Shown here piece by piece: positions 1-5,295 of a DNA stretch of 5,958 bases. The position numbers and the translations under genes are program-made. The notes beneath the pieces were generated by a model that saw only the letters and a program-made list of their open reading frames with translations, did not search any database and was not told where the DNA came from. This stretch comes from Planctomycetia bacterium (GTDB taxonomy: Bacteria; Planctomycetota; Phycisphaerae; Phycisphaerales; SM1A02): positions 1 through 5,958 of the forward strand of contig JAACEA010000439.1 in the NCBI GenBank assembly GCA_009936695.1, in the 5' to 3' direction. Every line of letters starts with the position of its first letter. Position 1 is the stretch's first letter.

Positions 1-451
1 CACCGATACGCATGTAGTAGGTGTTGCCGGCGGTGACGTCGACGAGCACCGACGCGTGGTACTGCTGGCAACCGGTGTCGTCCGCCGAGTCACCGTTGCA
101 GGCGATCTGGTCGCCGGTCGTGCAGCCACCTTCGTAGATGATGATCGAGGTGTCGTAGCTGCTCGTGTCGCAGGTCGTGAAGAGGACCGAGGCGTCCGAG
201 TCGGGCGTCCAGGTGTACCAGACGTCCCGCTGGCTCGAGAACCAGTTGAGGAACGTGCCTTGGCACTGGGCATCGCTACCGACCACGAAGCTCGGGTTCA
301 TGACGGCGGTGTTGAAGGCGTACGACGTGTTCGGCATGATTTCGATGGCGCTTTCGCAATCATCGCCCTCAATACCGGCGTGTGCGGCGGCGCCGAGCAT
401 GGCGACACCCGCAAAGGCTGCGAGTCGGGTGAAACGAGTCGTTCGGCTCAT
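1..451 (-). CDS. Secreted Cys-rich beta-sandwich protein, C-terminus cut by window edge
   Basis: 150 residues are visible from the ATG at 451-449; the frame stays open to base 2. The start is supported by a GGAGAG Shine-Dalgarno sequence at 463-458, 6 bases upstream. Residues 1-25 form a signal peptide (basic RTTRFTR, hydrophobic stretch, AHA before the predicted cut), so the product is exported. The visible mature part has six cysteines (32, 63, 94, 110, 118, 128) and the pattern DVWYTWTP (76-83), then CDTSSYDTSIIIYEG (94-108), CNGD (118-121) and a strand ending YYMRIG. This resembles the repeated beta-sandwich (pre-peptidase-C-like) domains common in secreted proteins of planctomycetes; that likeness is from memory of the pattern. 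Such proteins often end in an anchoring or sorting domain, but the C-terminus is outside the window. No catalytic residues are recognised, so no enzymatic function is assigned. It is transcribed divergently from the sialidase. Confidence 0.8.
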   Translation of the reverse strand, partial: MSRTTRFTRLAAFAGVAMLGAAAHAGIEGDDCESAIEIMPNTSYAFNTAVMNPSFVVGSDAQCQGTFLNWFSSQRDVWYTWTPDSDASVLFTTCDTSSYDTSIIIYEGGCTTGDQIACNGDSADDTGCQQYHASVLVDVTAGNTYYMRIG

Positions 452-562
452 ATCTTTCTCTCCGATTTCTAGAAACGGGGTTTGGAAGCATCCGGAAACG
501 AACGGGGGTCGAAAGCCGGAGCAGGACGCGTGGAGTTCCGAGGCTGTCGCTCGGCCGCCCCA

Positions 563-591
563 AATCTAGATCGCGCTCTGGGTACGAACAA
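563..591 (-). promoter_or_regulatory. Weak sigma70-like promoter candidate for the secreted protein gene
   Basis: Read on the minus strand, TTGTTC (591-586) and TAGATT (568-563) are separated by exactly 17 bases. The -35 matches consensus at 3 of 6 positions and the -10 at 4 of 6. Transcription would start near 556 and give a leader of about 105 bases before the ATG at 451. The -35 box touches the first CAAGCGTTTT repeat, so a protein bound there could affect polymerase binding. The match is weak and planctomycete promoters are poorly known. Confidence 0.25.
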
Positions 592-648
592 GCGTTTTCC
601 CCAAGCGTTTTGAGCCACTTCACCGAAAAGCCGCCAAACACTTGTTCG
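589..648. repeat. Three copies of CAAG(C/T)GTTT: two direct, one inverted
   Basis: CAAGCGTTTT occurs exactly at 589-598 and again at 602-611, a period of 13 bases. A third, inverted copy (CAAGTGTTT on the minus strand) is at 644-636. The flanks of the first and third copies also match: 585-597 and 636-648 form a 13-base inverted repeat with one mismatch (593 against 640). In minus-strand RNA that mismatch becomes a G-U pair. The cluster lies between two divergent genes and beside a candidate -35 box, which is where an operator would be expected. No known regulator is recognised. Confidence 0.5.
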
Positions 649-886
649 GCCGTGACTGGCGAATCACAGCTCTTGTTTTCAAGGCTTCCGCGTCTGTCGG
701 CACACGCATGGGCGGTAGGACGCTCGCGCTCCTCGCCCGGAGAATCGTGATGCGGCACGGCGGGGTTCCTCTGCCGGCCCCCATCCCCGATGACCGGAAA
801 CGTCGTCGCCACCACACCTTCGCTGGACGCCGGAGAACGCCGGCTCCCTTCCCCCATGATCTAGGATCCCCCTGGAGGATCTGACC

Positions 887-2686
887 ATGACAAGCCTTCC
901 AAGGACGCTTCGCCTCGGCGGATTCACCTTCGTCCTGCTCGCAGGCCTCGCCCCGGTCTCGATCGAAGGGGGCGTCGCCGACCCGCCCGAAACCGATCTC
1001 GCGATCTTCCGGGCCGGTGGCCCTGACTACGACACCTTTCGGATCCCCGCCCTGATCGAAGCCCGCAACGGTGACCTGCTCGCCTTCGCCGAAGGGCGAG
1101 TCGGCGGCCGCGGCGACTCGGGCGACATCGATCTGGTGCTTCGACGAAGCGGTGACGGAGGTGACACCTGGAGTGACCTGGAGGTCGTCTGGGACGACGG
1201 CGCGAACACCTGCGGCAATCCCTGCCCGGTCGTCGACTGGTCCGACGGCACCATCCACCTTCTGGCCACTCGAAACCTCGGACACGATCACGAATCCGAG
1301 ATCATCGCCGGGACTTCCGAGGGAACCAGGACCGTCTGGGTCCTGACCAGCGACGACCACGGTGCGAGCTGGAGCGAGCCGCGCGAGATCACCTCGACCA
1401 CCAAGCGCCCGGACTGGACGTGGTACGCCACCGGCCCCGGCAACGGAATCCAGCTTCGATCCGGCCCGAAGGCGGGTCGACTCCTGATTCCCTGCGACCA
1501 CATCGAAGCCGGAACGAAACACTATTACTCGCACTGCATCGCAAGCGACGATCACGGGAGAACCTGGAAGATCGCGGGCCGGACTCCCTCGCATCAGGTG
1601 AACGAGTGCGCGGTCGCGGAACTCGAGGACGGTTCACTCCTCTTGAACATGCGGAACTACGATCGCTCGAAGCGGGCTCGGGCCCTCTCACGCTCCACCG
1701 ACGGAGGAGACACCTGGAGCGTCGTGACCAGGGATCCGGCTCTGCCCGAACCCATCTGCCAGGCTTCCATGGTGGCTTCACACGATGGCCGCGTGCTCGT
1801 CTTCTCCAACCCCGCGAATCCGAGTGGGCGGACCAACCTGACGATCCGCCGCAGTCGGGACGGCGGTCACACCTGGTCGAAGGGGAATGTCCTTCACGGC
1901 GGACCGTCCGCGTACTCCTCGCTCGCGACGGTCGGAGGCCGGGCGGGACTTGCGGGGTTTGCGTGCCTCTACGAGGCGGGCGTGAACCACCCTTACGAGG
2001 AGATCCGATTCCGTCGCGTCAATCGGCGGATGCTGGGACTCGATCGCGACCACGACTGGGTCGCGGACGACTGGACCGAACTGTTCGTCCCGGATTCCTT
2101 CGATGGATGGCACGTCCTGCCCGGTGGCACCTGGACCTGGAACGACGGGGTGCTCGAGGGGCGCATCACCAAGGACGATCCCCGCCACGGCCTGCTCGTC
2201 ACGGACCGCGAGTACGACGACTTCGAAGCCGTCCTCTCCTTTCGCATCAACAAGGGCGACTCCGGCTTCTATCACCGGGTCGAAGAACTGGGCGACGCGA
2301 TCGGCGTGAGCGGCTTCCAGGCCGAGATCGACCCCACCCCCGAGGTCGGCGGCCTCTACGAGACCCGCGGTCGCGGCTGGGTGATCAAGCCCGACCCCGC
2401 GATGATCGAGGAAATGCGTTCCCGCAGCGGGGAGTGGCTGGAGATGCGGGTCCGCGCGGTGGGCGGGGACGTCGATGTCTTCGTCGACGGCTATCCGACC
2501 GCGAGCCTGCGGGACGACCCGGGACGCCGTCGCGGGCACCTCGCCCTGCAACTTCACGCGAACATGGACGTCGAAGTCGACTTCCGGTCCCTGCGGATCC
2601 GCGCGCTCGACCGGAAGGTGGACGCGCCGGTATCGACATCGGGGTCTCGATCATCGACCACGACCGGGTCCGTCTCGCCTCCTTGA
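887..2686 (+). CDS. Exported exo-sialidase (GH33 type) with C-terminal DUF1080 domain
   Basis: The 599-residue product should hydrolyse terminal alpha-linked sialic acids from glycans outside the cytoplasm. The start has a GGAGG at 874-878. Residues 1 to about 31 look like a signal peptide. The six-bladed sialidase propeller spans about 36-382: FRIP at 51-54 gives the first triad Arg (R52), with the other two at R256 (NMR) and R315. The acid/base is probably D77, E240 (NECAVAEL) and nucleophile Y343 (AYSSL) form the Tyr/Glu pair, and E363 (LYE) is the usual late Glu. Five Asp boxes (SxDxGxTW type) lie at 88-95, 155-162, 220-227, 270-277 and 323-330. Residue roles are by alignment from memory with human NEU2. 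Residues about 396-574 are a DUF1080 / 3-keto-disaccharide-hydrolase-like beta-sandwich (LFVPDSFDGW, SGFYHRV, GFQAEID). That domain probably binds carbohydrate or has its own activity, which the sequence does not settle. The last 24 residues are low complexity and show poor third-position GC. Confidence 0.95.
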   Translation: MTSLPRTLRLGGFTFVLLAGLAPVSIEGGVADPPETDLAIFRAGGPDYDTFRIPALIEARNGDLLAFAEGRVGGRGDSGDIDLVLRRSGDGGDTWSDLEVVWDDGANTCGNPCPVVDWSDGTIHLLATRNLGHDHESEIIAGTSEGTRTVWVLTSDDHGASWSEPREITSTTKRPDWTWYATGPGNGIQLRSGPKAGRLLIPCDHIEAGTKHYYSHCIASDDHGRTWKIAGRTPSHQVNECAVAELEDGSLLLNMRNYDRSKRARALSRSTDGGDTWSVVTRDPALPEPICQASMVASHDGRVLVFSNPANPSGRTNLTIRRSRDGGHTWSKGNVLHGGPSAYSSLATVGGRAGLAGFACLYEAGVNHPYEEIRFRRVNRRMLGLDRDHDWVADDWTELFVPDSFDGWHVLPGGTWTWNDGVLEGRITKDDPRHGLLVTDREYDDFEAVLSFRINKGDSGFYHRVEELGDAIGVSGFQAEIDPTPEVGGLYETRGRGWVIKPDPAMIEEMRSRSGEWLEMRVRAVGGDVDVFVDGYPTASLRDDPGRRRGHLALQLHANMDVEVDFRSLRIRALDRKVDAPVSTSGSRSSTTTGSVSPP

Positions 2687-2723
2687 ATCCCGATGGGCTT
2701 TCCGACGAACTCGTCTTCGGCGC

Positions 2724-2751
2724 GATCATTCGACCCGATGGTCGAGTGGTT
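2724..2751 (+). promoter_or_regulatory. Plus-strand RNA hairpin between sialidase and small genes
   Basis: GATCATTCGACC (2724-2735) pairs with GGTCGAGTGGTT (2740-2751) around the tetraloop CGAT, giving 12 consecutive pairs. Three are G-U, so the full stem exists only in RNA made from the plus strand, the direction of both flanking genes. The loop-proximal six pairs are a perfect inverted repeat. It lies 37 bases after the sialidase stop and ends 27 bases before the next ATG. Only TTT at its 3' edge resembles a U-tract, so it is not a classical terminator. It could be a processing site, a 3'-end stabiliser or a leader structure. Confidence 0.45.
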
Positions 2752-2768
2752 TCGATGCCGCAAACACT

Positions 2769-2772
2769 GGAG
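2769..2772 (+). promoter_or_regulatory. Shine-Dalgarno GGAG that sets the start of the 67-residue gene
   Basis: GGAG is followed by a 6-base spacer (ATCAGC) and ATG at 2779-2781. This favours the ATG over the in-frame TTG at 2683, which overlaps the sialidase stop but has no Shine-Dalgarno sequence before it. Confidence 0.7.
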
Positions 2773-2778
2773 ATCAGC

Positions 2779-2982
2779 ATGTCGGACAACGGAACCCATA
2801 CCTGGCCGGAGCTCGCGATCGGCCTCTATGAACAACTCACGGGCAAGAACGCCGAGATCATCTACACCTTCGAGGACATGAGCATTCACATCCCGAGCGG
2901 TACCGGCGATGGCGCGAAGCACGCACCCTGGAAGCTCGACGGCACGATGCGCATCCGGACCAAGACGCACGAAGGCCAGTGA
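2779..2982 (+). CDS. Small protein of unknown function (67 residues)
   Basis: I do not recognise this family. The product is small, acidic at its N-terminus and soluble, with no signal peptide or membrane segment. A short amphipathic helix is likely at HTWPELAIGLYEQLTG (7-22). Two strand-like stretches follow, AEIIYTFEDMSIHIPS (25-40) and WKLDGTMRIRTK (51-62), joined by a Gly-rich turn. Coding is supported by a good Shine-Dalgarno sequence, an ATG, high third-position GC and balanced protein-like composition. Its stop overlaps the next start (GTGA, 2979-2982), so the two are very likely translationally coupled and may act as a pair. An in-frame extension upstream to TTG 2683 would give 99 residues but lacks a ribosome site. 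No function is assigned. Confidence 0.75.
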   Translation: MSDNGTHTWPELAIGLYEQLTGKNAEIIYTFEDMSIHIPSGTGDGAKHAPWKLDGTMRIRTKTHEGQ

Positions 2983-3275
2983 TCCAGCCACTCCACATCC
3001 AGGCCGACCTCACCGCCTCCGTCGGCAGACACGAGATCCGCATCCACGGTGAAGACGACCGCTTCACCGTGGACGCGTCCTCGTGGGCGCCGCTGCTCCG
3101 GCTCCGCCGTGCCGCGTCGAACCTCGGCGTGAGGGTCCCGGACCCGCCTCGGCGGCAATCCGGATCCATCGCCGTTCGGGTTCGAGAAACGACCGTGTTC
3201 ACGCTTCGGCTCGAAGGCGGAAGAACCCGACGACGAATCCATCCGATCGGCATCGTCCGCTCGCTCTTCGCCTGA
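2979..3275 (+). CDS. Small basic protein of unknown function (98 residues), GTG start
   Basis: It starts with GTG at 2979-2981, overlapping the preceding stop by 4 bases; GAAGG at 2971-2975 is close (3-base spacer), so re-initiation after the upstream gene is likely. I do not recognise the family. The N-terminal half looks like a beta-meander (LHIQADLTASVG, HEIRIHGEDDRFTVDA) followed by a helix (SSWAPLLRLRRAASNLG, about 34-50). The second half contains strands SGSIAVRVRE and TVFTLRLEGG and ends in an Arg-rich tail (RTRRRIHPIGIVRSLFA). The protein is basic overall, while its partner is less so, which would suit an electrostatic contact or nucleic-acid binding; both are speculation. Third-position GC is high throughout, supporting real coding. 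It has no signal peptide or membrane helix, so it is probably cytoplasmic, unlike the exported enzymes around it. Confidence 0.7.
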   Translation: MIQPLHIQADLTASVGRHEIRIHGEDDRFTVDASSWAPLLRLRRAASNLGVRVPDPPRRQSGSIAVRVRETTVFTLRLEGGRTRRRIHPIGIVRSLFA

Positions 3276-3287
3276 ACTCCGCATCAC

Positions 3288-3311
3288 CCGGTCGGACGCA
3301 CATGCGACCGG
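3288..3311. terminator. Candidate bidirectional terminator hairpin between convergent genes
   Basis: CCGGTCG (3288-3294) and CGACCGG (3305-3311) form a perfect 7-pair stem with a 10-base loop. It begins 12 bases after the plus-strand stop (3275) and 6 bases after the minus-strand stop (3318), so one stem could serve both transcripts. A third arm, CCGGTCG at 3321-3327, can also pair with the middle arm. Neither side has a U-tract, so a classical intrinsic terminator is not shown. Confidence 0.4.
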
Positions 3312-3317
3312 CATGAA

Positions 3318-5255
3318 TCACCGGTCGTCAGCGGGCGAATCCCGCCAGGTCGGCTTCCTCGGCGCGATCTCGACACCTCTTCTGGCGGCTCTCGCCACCG
3401 ACCTTCGACCGTCACGCTTGTCGAGGCTCATGACGTCGAACAATCGCCCCTCCTCGTCCATCGCCTGAAATTCGAGGATCCCGTCGTGGATCCCGCAGTA
3501 GACGAAGTGGTGCCGCCTGGCCTTCCGATGTCCGAAAGTGGTGTTCGCGGGATCGAAATCCTCGAGGTAACCGCCGCCGCCGGCAGTCGTCACGTAGATC
3601 ACGCCACCCTCGTCCCAAGGCACCACGTCCTCGCCGACCATCGGAAACGTCCGTTCGTAGTCGTGGACGTGAGCGCTGAAGCAGATGTCGACCCCGTACT
3701 TTTCGAGCAGCGACGTGATGTTCCGGGCGTTGGGATCACCTCGCTTCGAGGAGGTCTCGTAGGTGTCGCCGTAGTCGTTGGAGTCGCTGGTCCAGGGCGG
3801 CTGGTGCAGCACCGCGAACTTCCACTCCGCGTCGCTGGCCGCGAGTGCGGCATCGAGCCACTCGAGTTGCGCGGATTGATCCGCCAGTGATCGATTGCCG
3901 TCGATCATGAAGAAGTCGGCGTCGCCGTAGCGAAACGTGTACCAGCGTTCCGGCTCGGGCAGGCTCATGTAGTCGTAATAGAGCTTCGCATCCTGCTCGT
4001 GGTTTCCGAGCACGGGCATGATCGCGACCCGCTCGATGAGTGGTCGCATGTTCGGGAAGAAGTGACTCGTCCAGTGCCCCTTGTCACCACCGGTGGTCAC
4101 GAGGTCACCGGCGTGGACGAGGAGACTGGGCCGCGTCTCGAACGCCAGATCCGCGATCCGCTTCACGACCGCGGGCTGCGACTGGGTGTCCCCGATCGCG
4201 ACGAAGGTGAACGGGTCCCCGCGATCGGCGGCGGTGCGGAACGTCTTCACGCCGCCGGAAAGCGACGACTCCCCCGCGTCGGCCACCACCTCGTAGAAGT
4301 ACTTGGTGTTCGCATCGAGCCCGTCGAGGCGGAACTCGTGGATCCGAGCGGCCTGCTCGTTCCGCCACGTGCGCTGGAAGTCGCCCGATTCGTCCCGGAC
4401 CCGAACCTCCATCGCGGACGGCGCGATCGTCTCCGCCACGACGCTCATCGCCTCGGTGGTCGGCCAGACGAGGAACGGTTCCACCATCCACGCCAGGGTC
4501 GTGTCGATCTCCGGGGGCAGCGCGGCGAGATCCGCATGTCGGGCGAATCGGCGTCGGACATCCGCCGCCGAGATCGCCTTGGGAAGGATCGAGACCTCGA
4601 AGATCCGACCGTCGAGGCCGTGATCCTCGTTCCGGTCGAGGTAGCCGCCGATCACCAGCGGTTCATCACCACGAAATCGGATCGGGCCGGACTGGTCCAC
4701 GCTCTCGGCCACCTTCTCCCCGTCCATGTAGAGATTCATGGTCGTCCCGTCGTAGGTGCCGACGAGATGATGCCACTTCCCGATCGTGTAGGGCGTGGAG
4801 GACTCGAGATACGTGATCCGCCCGTCCTCGTCGTCGAGACCAGTGCTCGAGATTCCGAAGTAGGGCTTTTCGTAGCCATAGCCGAGGATCATCCCGGTCT
4901 CGGCCGCGCCGTTGTCCTGGAGCGCCCCGACGACACCACCCCACTGCGTGGGCATGTCGATCGAGACCCAGGCCTCGAGGGTGACGGCATCGGTCGCCAG
5001 TCCCCCGGGGATCCCGTCGATCCGCGGCGCGATGATGAACGGCGTGCCGCGACCGGAGATCGCAAGCCCCGACTCGATCTCCGATCTCGGTATCGGCCGG
5101 GTCTCGGCGACTGGAAGCGAATCGGCGGCCGGCTTCAGTTCCGTGCCGGAGGTCGTCCATCGCTGGGGCGGCGGCTGAGCGTCGGCCGGACTCGATGCCG
5201 TCGACAGGACGACGGCGATCAGCGGAATCAGGATGGATCGAATGCGGTCGTTCAT
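3318..5255 (-). CDS. Exported LamG plus purple-acid-phosphatase-like metallophosphoesterase
   Basis: The 645-residue product should hydrolyse phosphate esters outside the cytoplasm; the natural substrate is not evident. The start at 5255 is set by GGAGG (5265-5261) and a clean signal peptide (residues 1 to about 27, ending PADAQ). Domains in order: a LamG/concanavalin-like domain, about 65-240 (VTLEAWV, WHHLVGTYDG, MNLYMDGEKV); a fibronectin-III-like PAP N-terminal domain, about 250-342 (NTKYFYEVVA); and a calcineurin-like catalytic domain, about 348-610. Metal-site residues are D356 (GDTQ), D384 (HAGDL), N418-H419 (GNHE), H484 (LHQPPW), and H529 and H531 (AHVHDYER). The AHVHDYER block is typical of purple acid phosphatases. 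The Tyr ligand expected three residues after D384 is Thr (T387), so the Fe-Tyr charge-transfer colour should be absent. The C-terminal 30 or so residues are Arg-rich and look unstructured. It is probably co-transcribed with the serine hydrolase 40 bases upstream. Confidence 0.92.
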   Translation of the reverse strand: MNDRIRSILIPLIAVVLSTASSPADAQPPPQRWTTSGTELKPAADSLPVAETRPIPRSEIESGLAISGRGTPFIIAPRIDGIPGGLATDAVTLEAWVSIDMPTQWGGVVGALQDNGAAETGMILGYGYEKPYFGISSTGLDDEDGRITYLESSTPYTIGKWHHLVGTYDGTTMNLYMDGEKVAESVDQSGPIRFRGDEPLVIGGYLDRNEDHGLDGRIFEVSILPKAISAADVRRRFARHADLAALPPEIDTTLAWMVEPFLVWPTTEAMSVVAETIAPSAMEVRVRDESGDFQRTWRNEQAARIHEFRLDGLDANTKYFYEVVADAGESSLSGGVKTFRTAADRGDPFTFVAIGDTQSQPAVVKRIADLAFETRPSLLVHAGDLVTTGGDKGHWTSHFFPNMRPLIERVAIMPVLGNHEQDAKLYYDYMSLPEPERWYTFRYGDADFFMIDGNRSLADQSAQLEWLDAALAASDAEWKFAVLHQPPWTSDSNDYGDTYETSSKRGDPNARNITSLLEKYGVDICFSAHVHDYERTFPMVGEDVVPWDEGGVIYVTTAGGGGYLEDFDPANTTFGHRKARRHHFVYCGIHDGILEFQAMDEEGRLFDVMSLDKRDGRRSVARAARRGVEIAPRKPTWRDSPADDR

Positions 5256-5260
5256 GAGAG

Positions 5261-5265
5261 CCTCC
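5261..5265 (-). promoter_or_regulatory. Shine-Dalgarno GGAGG that sets the phosphoesterase start
   Basis: On the minus strand GGAGG lies 5 bases before ATG 5255-5253. The frame is open upstream to another ATG at 5372, but that longer version would put 39 hydrophilic residues before the signal peptide and overlap the upstream gene, so the inner start is preferred. Confidence 0.85.
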
Positions 5266-5295
5266 GTCCCGGACCCTACCACCCCCACGCCGATC

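Larger units (their letters stand above)
464..886. other. Divergent intergenic region, 423 bases, no convincing gene
   Basis: This region separates the divergent starts at 451 (minus) and 887 (plus) and must hold the promoters of both genes. It is less GC-rich than its surroundings around 575-680. It holds a triple CAAG(C/T)GTTT element (589-648) and a weak minus-strand promoter candidate (563-591). I found no convincing sigma70-type promoter on the plus strand for the sialidase. Short open frames cross it on both strands, but they are Arg-rich, lack a Shine-Dalgarno sequence and run into the flanking genes in the wrong frame. A GGAGG at 874-878 with an 8-base spacer serves the sialidase ATG. 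Confidence 0.7.

Noticed and set aside
673..684. CTTG-TTTT-CAAG mini-hairpin upstream of the sialidase
   Set aside because: A 4-pair stem is expected by chance many times in a window this size.
369..857. Minus-strand open frame of 162 codons across the divergent region
   Set aside because: It overlaps the secreted protein gene in another frame, is rich in Arg and Ser, changes character along its length and has no ribosome site.
1420..2628. Plus-strand open frame overlapping the sialidase
   Set aside because: It is Arg- and Pro-rich shadow coding inside a domain-complete gene; only its last part (from 2779) is a real gene.
2683..2778. In-frame TTG start overlapping the sialidase stop (TTGA) for the small gene
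   Set aside because: No Shine-Dalgarno sequence precedes it, third-position GC falls after 2686, and the ATG at 2779 has a well-spaced GGAG. The possible earlier frame change is reported as a finding instead.
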